Shown: one piece after another, positions 16,497-25,006 of the stretch
Layout of the letters: every line of letters starts with the position of its first letter
Numbering within the stretch: the first letter of the stretch is position 1
Assembly: GCA_014189435.1 (NCBI GenBank)
Contig: CP050293.1
Span: 377,001-441,000 of the forward strand
Source: Mesorhizobium loti
Lineage (GTDB): Bacteria > Pseudomonadota > Alphaproteobacteria > Rhizobiales > Rhizobiaceae
DNA length: 64,000 bases
Direction of reading: 5' to 3'
Made by a program: the position numbers and the translations under genes
Notes under the pieces: model-generated
Seen by the model: the letters and a program-made list of their open reading frames with translations, nothing else
The model's database searches: none
What the model was told of the DNA's origin: nothing

Positions 16497-16987
16497 TCGA
16501 GCAGCAATGTCCTGATGAGGATCTGTTTGGCGTGACCCTGGCTGCGGATCGAGGCGCGTTCCTCGAGATCTGCCTTCAGGTGCTGGTAGCCGCTGGCGCC
16601 CTCGATCTGATGCATCTTCAAGGTACGCACCAGGGCCAGAAGGTCCTGGTGGATGTCATCTGACATTGCCTGTGGCTGCGGCCCGTCATAGACGACGGAC
16701 ACCTCCATCCTGATCCAGGTATCGGCAGGCGAGGCGATGTTGGTGGTGATCGGCGCCAGCACGACGAGCATCGGTCCCACGCCCGGCTGTTCGGCCGAGG
16801 CGGACTGCTCGGCCTTGCCTTCGTTCTCGGGCGCCACTGGTACCGACGCAGGGGCATCGACGCCCTTGAGATAGCCGCCGGACATCCAGCCCATGCCGAT
16901 GGCGGCCGCCGTCACAACCAGCAGCATGCCGGCCTGGATGGCAAGGGAGGGACCCTTGCGCGGCTGAACCTGTTCGACATTTGCCAC
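16493..16987 (-). CDS. fliL: Flagellar basal-body-associated protein FliL
   Basis: 164 residues, single-pass inner-membrane protein. There is a short cytoplasmic N-terminus, a membrane helix at about 13-37 (SLAIQAGMLLVVTAAAIGMG), a Pro/Glu-rich linker and a periplasmic domain (VVLAPITTNIASPADTWIRM, then LEERASIRSQGHAKQILIRT). The last segment matches the FliL C-terminus. FliL surrounds and supports MotAB stator units. It lies between flgH and fliP and overlaps fliP by four bases. Confidence 0.9.
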   Translation of the reverse strand: MANVEQVQPRKGPSLAIQAGMLLVVTAAAIGMGWMSGGYLKGVDAPASVPVAPENEGKAEQSASAEQPGVGPMLVVLAPITTNIASPADTWIRMEVSVVYDGPQPQAMSDDIHQDLLALVRTLKMHQIEGASGYQHLKADLEERASIRSQGHAKQILIRTLLLE

Positions 16988-17005
16988 GGTGCGGTGTCCC
17001 CGATC

Positions 17006-17716
17006 CTAGAACGGAAGAACCTGGTCGAGAATCTGCTGACCGTAGGCAGGTTGCTGGACCTCGGTGATGCGGCCGCGTCCGCCGTAGGAGATGCGCGCTT
17101 CGGCGATGCGTTCGTAGGGGATGGTGTTCTCGGCGCCGATGTCGGCCGGCCGCACGATGCCGGCGATGGTCAGCACCCTGAGTTCGGCGTTGACGCGCAC
17201 TTCCTGCGACCCCTTGATCATCAGATTGCCATTTGGCAGGACGTCGATGACGATGGCGGCGACGTTGAGCTCCAGGGTTTCCGATCGCTTGATCTCGCCG
17301 TCGGCCGTCGTGTCCGTGGCGGAGTTGAGAGCGCCAGCACCCTTGCCGGCGGTGCTGCCAACCTTGTCCCACTGCGCGCTGATGTCGAAACCGAGCTTGC
17401 GGTTGGCGGTGCGGCTCCTGTCGTTCTGGTTCTTGAAGTTGGCCCGGTCATTGATCTTGATCTTGACGGTCAGGATGTCGCCCTGGGACAGCGCCCGCGG
17501 GTCGGTGAACAGCCGGCTCTGGCGATCATCCCAGAGCGAGAATTTCCTGGGCGGTGCCGGCGGTGTTTCCGGATAGCGATAGAGGGACGAGGTGCTGCCG
17601 TCGTCGATGCCGGAGCCGACTGGCGACAAGGCTGGATCCCTACCGACCTCCTTGAGGTTGGTTCCGCAACCGGACAGCACGGCGACCGCGCACAGGACGA
17701 GCATCTTGCGGATCAT
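17006..17716 (-). CDS. flgH: Flagellar L-ring lipoprotein FlgH
   Basis: 236 residues. The lipoprotein signal peptide is clear: MIRKMLVLCAVAVLSGCGTN, with lipobox LSGC and lipidated Cys17. The mature protein has the FlgH signatures SLWDDRQSRLFTDPRALSQG (usually SLW...R.LF.D.RA...GD) and GDILTVKIKINDRANFKNQN. FlgH builds the outer-membrane L ring around the rod. The start overlaps the motE stop (ATGA), and fliL follows 18 bases downstream. Confidence 0.96.
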   Translation of the reverse strand: MIRKMLVLCAVAVLSGCGTNLKEVGRDPALSPVGSGIDDGSTSSLYRYPETPPAPPRKFSLWDDRQSRLFTDPRALSQGDILTVKIKINDRANFKNQNDRSRTANRKLGFDISAQWDKVGSTAGKGAGALNSATDTTADGEIKRSETLELNVAAIVIDVLPNGNLMIKGSQEVRVNAELRVLTIAGIVRPADIGAENTIPYERIAEARISYGGRGRITEVQQPAYGQQILDQVLPF

Positions 17717-18300
17717 GACGGATCTACCCTTCGGGCTGCGCTGGCCATGATGCCGGTGAGCGTCGCCGCCGCCTTCTGGTCCATTTCGTTGAGGATGACG
17801 CTCGCCTTGCGTGAATCGAGCTTCATCAATATGGCCGCCGCCAGATCGGCGTTGACGATGGCCAGCCGCTCGGCGGCGGCGTCGGGTTTCATGCCGGCGT
17901 AGATCTGGACAACGCCGTCTTCGGCCCGGGCCAGGAAAACCTCGCGCCGCTTCAGCCAGGTCTCGTACTCGGCCTTTTTTGCATCCAGAGCCTTCATGCG
18001 CTCGTCGATGCCGGCCTGGAGCTGCTTCAGTTCCTCCGCCTGCAAAGCATAACGGCGGTCGCGGGCGGCGTCAGCGATATTGGAGCAGAAGCGCTCGATC
18101 TCGCTTTGGTCGGGCGCCTTTTCCCGCGTCAATTGCTGCGGCGCCGCTGCGGCCGGTGCTCCCGGCAAGACCTGGCGGACCGCCTCCTCTCCGCGCGCGA
18201 TGCCGCCGGCAAGTGACATGGCGGCAACGGCAGCGGCCGCGAGCAGGATTGCGGCGGGGCGGCGTCTTTCGTGGCGTGAGACGGAGCGGATCATCGGCAT
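17713..18300 (-). CDS. motE: MotE-like periplasmic chaperone (MgtE N-like domain)
   Basis: 195 residues, between flgI and flgH exactly as motE in Sinorhizobium. The N-terminus has a basic stretch and a hydrophobic export signal (AAILLAAAAVAAMSLAGGIA). A coiled-coil-like region follows (YALQAEELKQLQAGIDERMK and on), then the MgtE N-like fold: VQIYAGMKPDAAAERLAIVN, ADLAAAILMKLDSRKASVIL, NEMDQKAAATLTGIM. In Sinorhizobium, MotE is a periplasmic protein needed for stable MotC, which is encoded here at 8039-9418. Similar MgtE N-like proteins also occur as unrelated cytoplasmic proteins, so the name rests partly on synteny. Confidence 0.82.
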   Translation of the reverse strand: MPMIRSVSRHERRRPAAILLAAAAVAAMSLAGGIARGEEAVRQVLPGAPAAAAPQQLTREKAPDQSEIERFCSNIADAARDRRYALQAEELKQLQAGIDERMKALDAKKAEYETWLKRREVFLARAEDGVVQIYAGMKPDAAAERLAIVNADLAAAILMKLDSRKASVILNEMDQKAAATLTGIMASAARRVDPS

Positions 18301-18303
18301 CGC

Positions 18304-19545
18304 CTATTGCAGAACCAGGTCGGCCTGCAGGGCGCCGGCCGACTTGATGCCCTGCAGAATGGCAATGATGCCGTCCGGCTTGACGCCGAGACGGTTGAGG
18401 CCGGAAACGAGGGTCTGGAGATCGGGTCCGTCAAGCACCGCTACGCGGGCGTCGGGCCGGCTGGCTTCGATGGCGGTGAACGGTTCGACGGCGGTCTCGC
18501 CCTTGGAGAAGGGCTCCGGCTGCACAACGCGCGGTGCTTCGGTGATGCGCACGGTGAGCGTGCCGTGGCTGATGGCGACCCGCGAGATCTTGACGTCGTT
18601 GCCGATGACGATGGTGCCAGTGCGCTCGTCGATGACGACACGGGCCGGTGTGTCGGATTCGACCACCAGATTCTCGATCTCGGCATAGAAGCGAGCGGCC
18701 GAAACCGCCTTCGGCCTTCTGATCTGAACGGTGCGGGAATCGCGTTCCGCCGCCACCCGCATGCCGAAGCGCTGGCTTGTGTAGTCGTTGATGGCGTCCG
18801 CAATGCGGATTGCGGTCGAGAAATCGGGATTGCGCAGTTGCAGCGTCAGCGTCGCTTGATCGTCGAACTCGGCCTGGACGGCACGCTCGACGATGGCGCC
18901 GTTCGGCACGCGGCCGGAGGTCGGCACGCCTTGCGTCAGCTGCTCGGCCTGGCCCTGTGCGGTGAAGCCGGACACGATGACCGAGCCCTGGCCGACGGCG
19001 TAGATCTCGCCGTCCGCCGCCTTCAGCGGCGTCATGATCAGCGTGCCGCCGGCGAGCGAGGTCGCGTCGCCCATCGAAGAGACATCGATGTCGATGCGGG
19101 CACCCGACTGCACGTAAGGCGGCATGTTGGCGGTGACGATGACGGCGGCGACATTCTTGGCGCGCGCGCGGCCACCCTCGGTGGCGATGCCGAGATTTTC
19201 GAGCATGGCGCGGATCGATTGTTCGGTGAACGGCGCGTTGCGCAGGCTGTCGCCCGATCCGGCAAGCCCGATGACCAGGCCGTAGCCGACCAACTGGTTG
19301 TCGCGCGAACTCTGCAGCTGGGCGATGTCCTTGATGCGCGAGGCGACTTGGCCCGGCGGCAACGAACTCGGCCCGGTGGAAACCCGGAACATGCGGCTGG
19401 TGGTGGCCGGATCATATTCGGGGTCGTTGTAGACGCCGCCATTCTTGGCGGCGAGCTCGCGCTTGGCCTTCGGCGTCAGGCCGTCGGCCATTGCCGGCTG
19501 CAGGCCAAGCACGGCAGCCAACATCAGGGAAACGCCGCGTATCAT
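18304..19545 (-). CDS. flgI: Flagellar P-ring protein FlgI
   Basis: 413 residues from the ATG at 19545, which overlaps the flgA stop. The signal peptide probably ends at AMA (residue 20). The conserved core begins near residue 70 (RIKDIAQLQSSRDNQLVGYG, then LVIGLAGSGDSL) and continues with GARIDIDVSSMGDATSLAGG and the C-terminal VSGLNRLGVKPDGIIAILQG. FlgI forms the periplasmic P ring. The protein is about 40-50 residues longer than the usual about 370, because about 48 residues (21-69) lie between signal peptide and core. Downstream it is followed by motE after 3 bases. Confidence 0.95.
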   Translation of the reverse strand: MIRGVSLMLAAVLGLQPAMADGLTPKAKRELAAKNGGVYNDPEYDPATTSRMFRVSTGPSSLPPGQVASRIKDIAQLQSSRDNQLVGYGLVIGLAGSGDSLRNAPFTEQSIRAMLENLGIATEGGRARAKNVAAVIVTANMPPYVQSGARIDIDVSSMGDATSLAGGTLIMTPLKAADGEIYAVGQGSVIVSGFTAQGQAEQLTQGVPTSGRVPNGAIVERAVQAEFDDQATLTLQLRNPDFSTAIRIADAINDYTSQRFGMRVAAERDSRTVQIRRPKAVSAARFYAEIENLVVESDTPARVVIDERTGTIVIGNDVKISRVAISHGTLTVRITEAPRVVQPEPFSKGETAVEPFTAIEASRPDARVAVLDGPDLQTLVSGLNRLGVKPDGIIAILQGIKSAGALQADLVLQ

Positions 19546-20093
19546 GAGTCGCTGACCTGGATGGTTCCATCCGCCATCACCGTGCCGGACAGGATCTTGC
19601 CGCTGTCGATGTTGCGAACCTTGACGAGGTCGCCCGCGGCTCCTGGCTGCAGCGTCACGGCGGTGGCGGAGATCGTCAGTCCGCCGGCGATGAAGAAGAC
19701 CTGCACGGAGGCGCCCTGTTCTACCAGCCAAGCCTCGCGGATGGCGGTGGAGGGGATGTAGCGGCCGGGCAGCAGCGTGCGCTTGGCGACCTTGCCGTCG
19801 AGTTCCTCGGCTCGTGTGACGACGCCGTCCGGCTTGTGCTTGCCGGCGATGAGGGTCACCTGTTTAAGGGCCGTGAGTTCGATGGTCTGGCCGGGATAGA
19901 TGACCCGGTTGGGAATCAGCACGACGTCGCCAACAGGTTGATTGCTGGCGATCTGCGTGGCTGACTGATCGGCCGATTGGTCTGTCGATTGACTTGTCGA
20001 TTCCTGGGCAAAAGCCGGCATGCCGCCGGCCACCAGCGCTAGGACGAGCGCGGTGCGGCGGAATGCGGACAGGAGGCCGGGCGTCGACATCAT
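19542..20093 (-). CDS. flgA: P-ring assembly chaperone FlgA
   Basis: 183 residues. A signal peptide (ALVLALVAGGMPAFA, cleavage near residue 29) is followed by a short Ser/Gln/Asp-rich stretch and the SAF-like domain: DVVLIPNRVIYPGQTIELTA, LDGKVAKRTLLPGRYIPSTA, then QPGAAGDLVKVRNIDSGKIL and SGTVMADGTIQV. FlgA is the periplasmic chaperone that guides FlgI into the P ring, in keeping with its ATGA overlap with flgI. Two adjacent ATG codons (20093 and 20090) are possible starts. Confidence 0.94.
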   Translation of the reverse strand: MMSTPGLLSAFRRTALVLALVAGGMPAFAQESTSQSTDQSADQSATQIASNQPVGDVVLIPNRVIYPGQTIELTALKQVTLIAGKHKPDGVVTRAEELDGKVAKRTLLPGRYIPSTAIREAWLVEQGASVQVFFIAGGLTISATAVTLQPGAAGDLVKVRNIDSGKILSGTVMADGTIQVSDS

Positions 20094-20096
20094 GCG

Positions 20097-20885
20097 TTAC
20101 CTGATGTTCTTGGAGACGACGGAGGCCATGTCGTCGGCGGCCTGGATGACCTTGGAGTTCATCTCATAGGCGCGCTGCGCCGAGATCAACTCGGTGATTT
20201 CCTTGACCGGGTCGACGTTGGAGGCTTCGAGATAGCCTTGCTGGATGGTGGCAAAGCCGGGATCGCCCGGGACGCCGACATTGGCCGGCCCCGAAGCCGT
20301 GGTTTCCTGGAACAGATTGTCGCCGAGCGGCGCCAGGCCCGCCTCGTTGGCGAAATTGGCGATCTGAAGCTGGCCGAGGTTCTGCAGGTCGGTCTGGCCA
20401 TCGATGCGGGCAAACACCTGCCCCGTCTTGTTGACGATGACCTCGACGGCATCGACGGGGACGTTGATTGCCGGAATGACGGCGGCGCCATCCACTGTCA
20501 CCAACTGGCCGGTGGCGTTGGTGTTGAGCGCGCCGGCGCGGCTGTAGAGCGTGCCGCCGTCGGCACCCTCGATCTGGAACCAGCCTCTGCCGGTGAGCGC
20601 CAGGTCGAAACTGTTGCCGGTGCTGGTCAGTTCCCCCTGTGTGTGCACGTTGCGCACGGCCGTCGTCTTGACGCCGAGGCCGATCGAGACGCCCTCCGGC
20701 ACCAGCGAGGCGTTGGAGCGGTTGGGCACACCTTGGGTGCGGTCGACCTGATAGAGCAGGTCGGAGAATTCGGCCCGGGCGCGCTTGTAACCGGTGGTGT
20801 TGATGTTGGCGATGTTGTTGGCGATGACTTCCAGATTTGTCTGCTGGGCATTCATGCCGGTGGCGGCGATGGCGAGTGCTTTCAT
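20097..20885 (-). CDS. flgG: Flagellar distal rod protein FlgG
   Basis: 262 residues, the standard FlgG length. The N-terminal axial motif is [20 protein letters not shown] followed by [18 protein letters not shown]; the FlgG-specific segment [20 protein letters not shown] follows. The C-terminus has [37 protein letters not shown]. FlgG is the distal rod. It is followed 3 bases later by flgA and preceded by fliE, so the whole proximal and distal rod set (flgB, flgC, fliE, flgG, flgF) is encoded within about 5 kb. Confidence 0.97.
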   Translation of the reverse strand: MKALAIAATGMNAQQTNLEVIANNIANINTTGYKRARAEFSDLLYQVDRTQGVPNRSNASLVPEGVSIGLGVKTTAVRNVHTQGELTSTGNSFDLALTGRGWFQIEGADGGTLYSRAGALNTNATGQLVTVDGAAVIPAINVPVDAVEVIVNKTGQVFARIDGQTDLQNLGQLQIANFANEAGLAPLGDNLFQETTASGPANVGVPGDPGFATIQQGYLEASNVDPVKEITELISAQRAYEMNSKVIQAADDMASVVSKNIR

Positions 20886-20896
20886 GGCGGAATTCC

Positions 20897-21223
20897 TCAG
20901 ATGCCCATTCGACTGACTTCGAGATAGGCGGAAACCACCTTGTCGCGAATGGCGACGGCGGTCTGAAGCGCCTGCTGCGCGCTCATCACGGCGTCGACCA
21001 CCTGACGGGTGTCGACGTCGCCCTTGAGCGCCTGCACCGACACCTGCTCGGCATTCTGCAGCGTGTTGACGGTCTTGGAGGCTGCCTGGCTCAGCGCCTC
21101 GGCGAAGGAGGTGCCGACATTGCCGCCGGCCGAAGGTGTCGCGCCGCCCTGGAGCAGGCTTGTCACCGCGTCGTCGCCGCCGATCGACGACTTGAACTGA
21201 AGGGCTCCGATACCGCTGATCAT
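20897..21223 (-). CDS. fliE: Flagellar hook-basal body junction protein FliE
   Basis: 108 residues. The family core is visible: [20 protein letters not shown], then [38 protein letters not shown]. FliE joins the MS ring to the proximal rod and is exported early. The start overlaps the end of flgC at position 1223 of the 20-21 kb segment (base 21223), so the two are translationally coupled; flgG follows 11 bases after. Confidence 0.95.
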   Translation of the reverse strand: MISGIGALQFKSSIGGDDAVTSLLQGGATPSAGGNVGTSFAEALSQAASKTVNTLQNAEQVSVQALKGDVDTRQVVDAVMSAQQALQTAVAIRDKVVSAYLEVSRMGI

Positions 21224-21639
21224 TACTGGTTCCTCATCAGGTCGATGGTCATGGAAATCAGATCGCGCGCCTGCTTGACGACCTGAAGGTTGGCCTCGTA
21301 GGAGCGGTTGGCCTCGGTCATGTCGGCCATTTCGATCAGCACGTTGACGTTGGGCATCTTGACGTAGCCCTTCTCGTCGGCAGCCTCGTTGCCGGGCTGG
21401 AACTCGACCGGAAAGTCACTGGGATCACGATCGATCGAGTTGACCTGGACCAGCGAGCCGCCTGTCGTGCGGTCGAGCTCGGAGACGAAGCTGATGGTCT
21501 TGCGGCGATAGGGGTCGGAGCCCGGTGCGGTGCCGGTCGACTGGGCGTTGGCGAGGTTTTCGGAAACCACGCGCAGGCGCTCCGACTGGGCGCCAAGGCC
21601 GGATGCTGCGACTTTGAGGGCTGCGGTCAGCGCGTCCAT
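21223..21639 (-). CDS. flgC: Flagellar proximal rod protein FlgC
   Basis: 138 residues, typical length. The axial N-terminus is [20 protein letters not shown], then [20 protein letters not shown], where the FlgC-specific PYRRK segment follows the NLAN motif. The conserved C-terminus is [40 protein letters not shown]. It builds the proximal rod together with FlgB and FlgF. It follows flgB by two bases. Confidence 0.96.
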   Translation of the reverse strand: MDALTAALKVAASGLGAQSERLRVVSENLANAQSTGTAPGSDPYRRKTISFVSELDRTTGGSLVQVNSIDRDPSDFPVEFQPGNEAADEKGYVKMPNVNVLIEMADMTEANRSYEANLQVVKQARDLISMTIDLMRNQ

Positions 21640-21641
21640 GG

Positions 21642-22022
21642 TCAGCTCTTCACAGCCATCATCATCATCGAATGGAACGCCTTGACGATCGCCGTGTTGA
21701 GTTCGAAGGAGCGGCGCACCTCGCCGGCCTTCAGCAACTGGTCTTCCAGCACGACCGAGTTCTTGGACGGCATGACAACGCCGTCATCTTCCTGGGGCTT
21801 GATGGTGAAGCCGGCATTGGTCGCTGCGTTGCCGAGATGGCCGGCCTGCGTGGCCTGCAGCGATACGGCTGTGCGGTCGAGCACTTTTTCGAACGGCTCG
21901 ACATCGTTTGCCGTGTAGCCTGGCGTGTTGGCGTTGGCGATGTTGCCGGCGACGGCGGACTGGCGCACGGCCAGCCACTGGGCTTGCTTGGCGGCGAGGT
22001 CGAAAAGGGAAACGGGCTCCAT
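21642..22022 (-). CDS. flgB: Flagellar proximal rod protein FlgB
   Basis: 126 residues. The FlgB signature is visible: [20 protein letters not shown] followed by [15 protein letters not shown], and the C-terminal segment [20 protein letters not shown]. FlgB is a proximal rod subunit. An 84-base gap separates it from the upstream membrane-protein gene, so a secondary promoter before flgB is possible, though none is obvious. Confidence 0.95.
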   Translation of the reverse strand: MEPVSLFDLAAKQAQWLAVRQSAVAGNIANANTPGYTANDVEPFEKVLDRTAVSLQATQAGHLGNAATNAGFTIKPQEDDGVVMPSKNSVVLEDQLLKAGEVRRSFELNTAIVKAFHSMMMMAVKS

Positions 22023-22106
22023 GGGAATCTCCGGGCGGGTTCCCGAAGACTAGGCCGCCAGTCTTGCGCGGACCTTGCGGATGCCCGAAGGCCTGAGACG
22101 TGGCGT

Positions 22107-22883
22107 CTATTTGGAGAGTTCGATCACCTGGTCGGCACTGGTGATCATGACCCATTTGCCGTTGCGCTGCTCGATGGAGGATACTTGGCTGGAGTCAGGC
22201 AGCATCGAGCCACGCTGGACGATCCAGAGGCCAGCATCGTCCTCGATCATGGCACGGCCGTTGGCGACATGAACCATGCGGAATTTCGCCGCGTCGGCCG
22301 GAAAGGGTTGCTCATCGGGCGCAGGTGCTGAATTGGCATCATCCTGCACGGTTCCCGTGGCAAGCAGATCGAGATTGGCCGCGGGGACGTCCTTTGCCGT
22401 CAGCGGCGCGCTGCGTTGCGCGACCACGCCGCCGCCCGCCCGTCCCGAATTGGTGCCGGTGCCGCCGAACTTCATCGCCTGGACGCCGAACTGGTCCTGG
22501 TTGAAGAAAATGTACCAGGGAAACGAAGCGCAGATCAGCCCGAGCGTGATGCCGAGCGCGGCAATGACGAGATCGCTGCGCCGGTCGGACTTCTTGTTCA
22601 GCCGGGGGAACTGCGCCTTTGGCGGCTGTGGCCATTCGGTGAGCGGGAACAGACCGTCGATCAACGAGTCGCGGCTGGCCTGCGCCATCTCGGCAGCTTC
22701 CGTCCGGGGCAGGGGAGGCTTGCCAGCCCTGGCCAGAACAGCTTCGGCTTTGTCGGCCTTGGCGCGGTCAGCCTTTGCCTTGGCAGCTCTTGCTTCGTCA
22801 GCCCGGGCTTCCTCGGCGGCGTTGGCCTCGGCGATCATGTCGCGCAGGATGCGCTCGGTATATTCGCGTTCAGTCTCCGGCAT
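22107..22883 (-). CDS. Uncharacterised single-pass membrane protein encoded between fliI and flgB
   Basis: 258 residues, no family recognised. The first about 70 residues are a highly charged helix (AEANAAEEARADEARAAKAK and on) likely to be coiled coil. One membrane segment follows at about 104-126 (DLVIAALGITLGLICASFPW, then YIFF). The region after it (about 127-258) should be periplasmic; its last 65 residues look folded (FRMVHVANGRAMIEDDAGLW, IVQRGSMLPDSSQVSSIEQR). The start overlaps the end of fliI by 14 bases. Rhizobial flagellar clusters commonly carry an unnamed gene here, so an accessory role in basal-body or export-apparatus assembly is inferred. Confidence 0.8.
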   Translation of the reverse strand: MPETEREYTERILRDMIAEANAAEEARADEARAAKAKADRAKADKAEAVLARAGKPPLPRTEAAEMAQASRDSLIDGLFPLTEWPQPPKAQFPRLNKKSDRRSDLVIAALGITLGLICASFPWYIFFNQDQFGVQAMKFGGTGTNSGRAGGGVVAQRSAPLTAKDVPAANLDLLATGTVQDDANSAPAPDEQPFPADAAKFRMVHVANGRAMIEDDAGLWIVQRGSMLPDSSQVSSIEQRNGKWVMITSADQVIELSK

Positions 22884-24273
22884 CGGCGTTCAGCTTGCTC
22901 TTGAGGTGGCGGGCGAGATCGGAGAACGGGTCGACCGACGGGCGATCCTTCGGCGCTTGCGTCAATGCCTCGTAGATCAGCGGCACCTGGCGCACGGCAA
23001 TATCGAGTTCGGCATCGACGCCGCCCTGATAGGCGCCCAGCAGGCGGATATCGCGCGTGTCCTCGAAGCGCGAGATCATCGACTTCAGCCTTGTCACCAG
23101 CGCGCGCTGTTCGGTGCTCCAGGCCTTTCCGGCCAGCCGCGATATGGACGACAGCGGATTGACCGGCGGATAGCGGCCCTGTTCGGCGATCGTGCGGTCG
23201 AGCACGACATGGCCGTCGAGGATGCCGCGCACGGAATCGGCGACCGGATCATTGTGATCGTCGCCGTCGACCAGCACGGAGATGATGGCGGTGATCGACC
23301 CCTTGCCTTCAGCGCCTGGCCCGGCGCGCTCGAGCAGCTTGGGCAGTTCGGTGAACACCGAGGCCGGATAGCCGCGGGCGACCGGCGGCTCGCCGGTTCC
23401 CGTCGCCACCTCGCGCAAGGCGTGAGCGAAGCGGGTGATCGAGTCCAGCACCAGGAGCACGCGGTGCCCCTGGTCGCGAAAATGCTCGGCCACGCGCATG
23501 GCGGTGTCCGGCGCCCGCCGGCGCATCATGGCGCTCTCGTCGCTGGTGGCGACGACGGCGACGGTCTTGGCCATGCTGTCGCCGATCGTGTCTTCGAGGA
23601 ATTCACGCACTTCGCGGCCGCGTTCGCCGATAAGCGCCACGACGACGGTGTCGAATGCGTCGGCGCCGGCGAGCATGGCAAGCAGCGTCGACTTGCCGAC
23701 GCCGGAGCCGGCAAAGATGCCGAGGCGCTGGCCGAAGCAGAGCGGTGTGAAGATGTCGATGACCTTGACGCCGGTCATGAAGGCGGTGCCGACGCGCTGC
23801 CGCGCCATGGCGCCGGGCGTCGTCTGGGCGCCGCTCGATGCGTCGTCGCCCCTGGCCAAAGGCGGGCCGCCATCGATTGCCCTGGTAAGCGCGTCGATGG
23901 TGCGGCCGCGCCACGTGGCATGCGGCGCCACCGCGAGCGGACCGCGGCGGAACACGGCGTCGCCGATGCCGGCATCGGCGCTGCGTTCGAAGGGTGCCAC
24001 GACGACCTCGTCACGGCTGATCTTGACGATCTCGCCGCGGCGCGCTCCGGCATGGCCGCGCTGCTCGACGATGTCGCCCAGCCTGGCGAAATCGGAAAGG
24101 CCGTGCACCTTGTAGTGCGTGGGCGTGACTTCGGTGACGCGGCCGCCGCGCTTGAGCAGCGCCTCGGTGTCGGCGAAACGCCGCCAGATCCGTTCCAGCG
24201 CCGCAAGCCGGTCTTCCGGCGCCGGCTGAAGCTGTCTTTCGGGTGCGCGCAGGGATGGCTGGTCGAGCGACAT
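22870..24273 (-). CDS. fliI: Flagellum-specific export ATPase FliI
   Basis: 467 residues. It is an F1-beta-like ATPase that energises unloading of export substrates. Walker A is GSGVGKST at 189-196, Walker B ends at D277 (RVLLVLDSITRFA), and conserved segments ALIGERGREVREFLEDTIG and PARGYPASVF-like (ARGYPASVFTELPKLLERAG) are present. It lies 3 bases after flgF. FliI rather than an injectisome ATPase is indicated by the surrounding rod genes. Its likely regulator, the FliH-like protein, is encoded at 10791-11417. Confidence 0.96.
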   Translation of the reverse strand: MSLDQPSLRAPERQLQPAPEDRLAALERIWRRFADTEALLKRGGRVTEVTPTHYKVHGLSDFARLGDIVEQRGHAGARRGEIVKISRDEVVVAPFERSADAGIGDAVFRRGPLAVAPHATWRGRTIDALTRAIDGGPPLARGDDASSGAQTTPGAMARQRVGTAFMTGVKVIDIFTPLCFGQRLGIFAGSGVGKSTLLAMLAGADAFDTVVVALIGERGREVREFLEDTIGDSMAKTVAVVATSDESAMMRRRAPDTAMRVAEHFRDQGHRVLLVLDSITRFAHALREVATGTGEPPVARGYPASVFTELPKLLERAGPGAEGKGSITAIISVLVDGDDHNDPVADSVRGILDGHVVLDRTIAEQGRYPPVNPLSSISRLAGKAWSTEQRALVTRLKSMISRFEDTRDIRLLGAYQGGVDAELDIAVRQVPLIYEALTQAPKDRPSVDPFSDLARHLKSKLNADAGD

Positions 24274-24276
24274 GGG

Positions 24277-24999
24277 TTACTTCGAGCCGAGCGTCTTGAT
24301 CGCCTCGTCGGTGGAGGAGTCGGTCTGCCGCATCAGGGCGGCGGTGTTCTCGAAGGCACGCTGGACCATGATCAGCCGGGTGATCTCCAGCACGGGATTG
24401 ACGTTGGATTCTTCGAGAAAACCCTGGGCGACGCCGATATCGGAGCGATCGGTGACAGGCTCTGGTGTGCGCGCCGGAACGATGCCGGAATTGCCGTAGC
24501 GGACGAAGTTTTCGCCCGGATCGAAATTGTAGACACCGATCGAGCCGACAAGCTGATCGTTCTGGCGCAGCGAACCGTCGGCCCCGGCCTTGGGCGGACC
24601 GTTGCGAGGGTCAAGCTGGATCGGCGAGCCGCCGGCATCGAGCACCGGGTGACCCTCGATCGACATCAACTCGCCGTTCTCGTTCATCGAAAAGCGCCCG
24701 TCGCGGGTCATGACGGTGCCGACAGGCGTATCGATGGCGAACCAGGCATCGCCCTGAATGGCGAAATCGAACGGATTTCCGGTCTCGTTCAAAGCACCGT
24801 GAGCGCCGGAAAGATAGGTCTTGCCGGAGGACGCGAAGGACACCGATTTCGGCCCGGTGCCGGACACGACGTCCTCGAACTTCACGCCGGTGGCGCGAAA
24901 GCCGATCGTCGAGGCGTTGGCGACATTGTCGGCGATCGTATCGAGGCGGCGCTCGAGTGCGATCTGCGAGGAAAGGGCGACGTACAGGCTGTCCCGCAT
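24277..24999 (-). CDS. flgF: Flagellar rod protein FlgF
   Basis: 240 residues. The N-terminus (MRDSLYVALSSQIALERRLD, then TIADNVANASTIGFRATGVK) and the C-terminus (QGFLEESNVNPVLEITRLIM, VQRAFENTAALMRQTDSSTD) match the proximal rod protein FlgF. The family is distinguished from FlgG by its length and by SLYVALSSQ at the start. It follows the DUF1217 gene by 7 bases and precedes fliI by 3. Confidence 0.95.
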   Translation of the reverse strand: MRDSLYVALSSQIALERRLDTIADNVANASTIGFRATGVKFEDVVSGTGPKSVSFASSGKTYLSGAHGALNETGNPFDFAIQGDAWFAIDTPVGTVMTRDGRFSMNENGELMSIEGHPVLDAGGSPIQLDPRNGPPKAGADGSLRQNDQLVGSIGVYNFDPGENFVRYGNSGIVPARTPEPVTDRSDIGVAQGFLEESNVNPVLEITRLIMVQRAFENTAALMRQTDSSTDEAIKTLGSK

Positions 25000-25006
25000 G
25001 ATGGTC

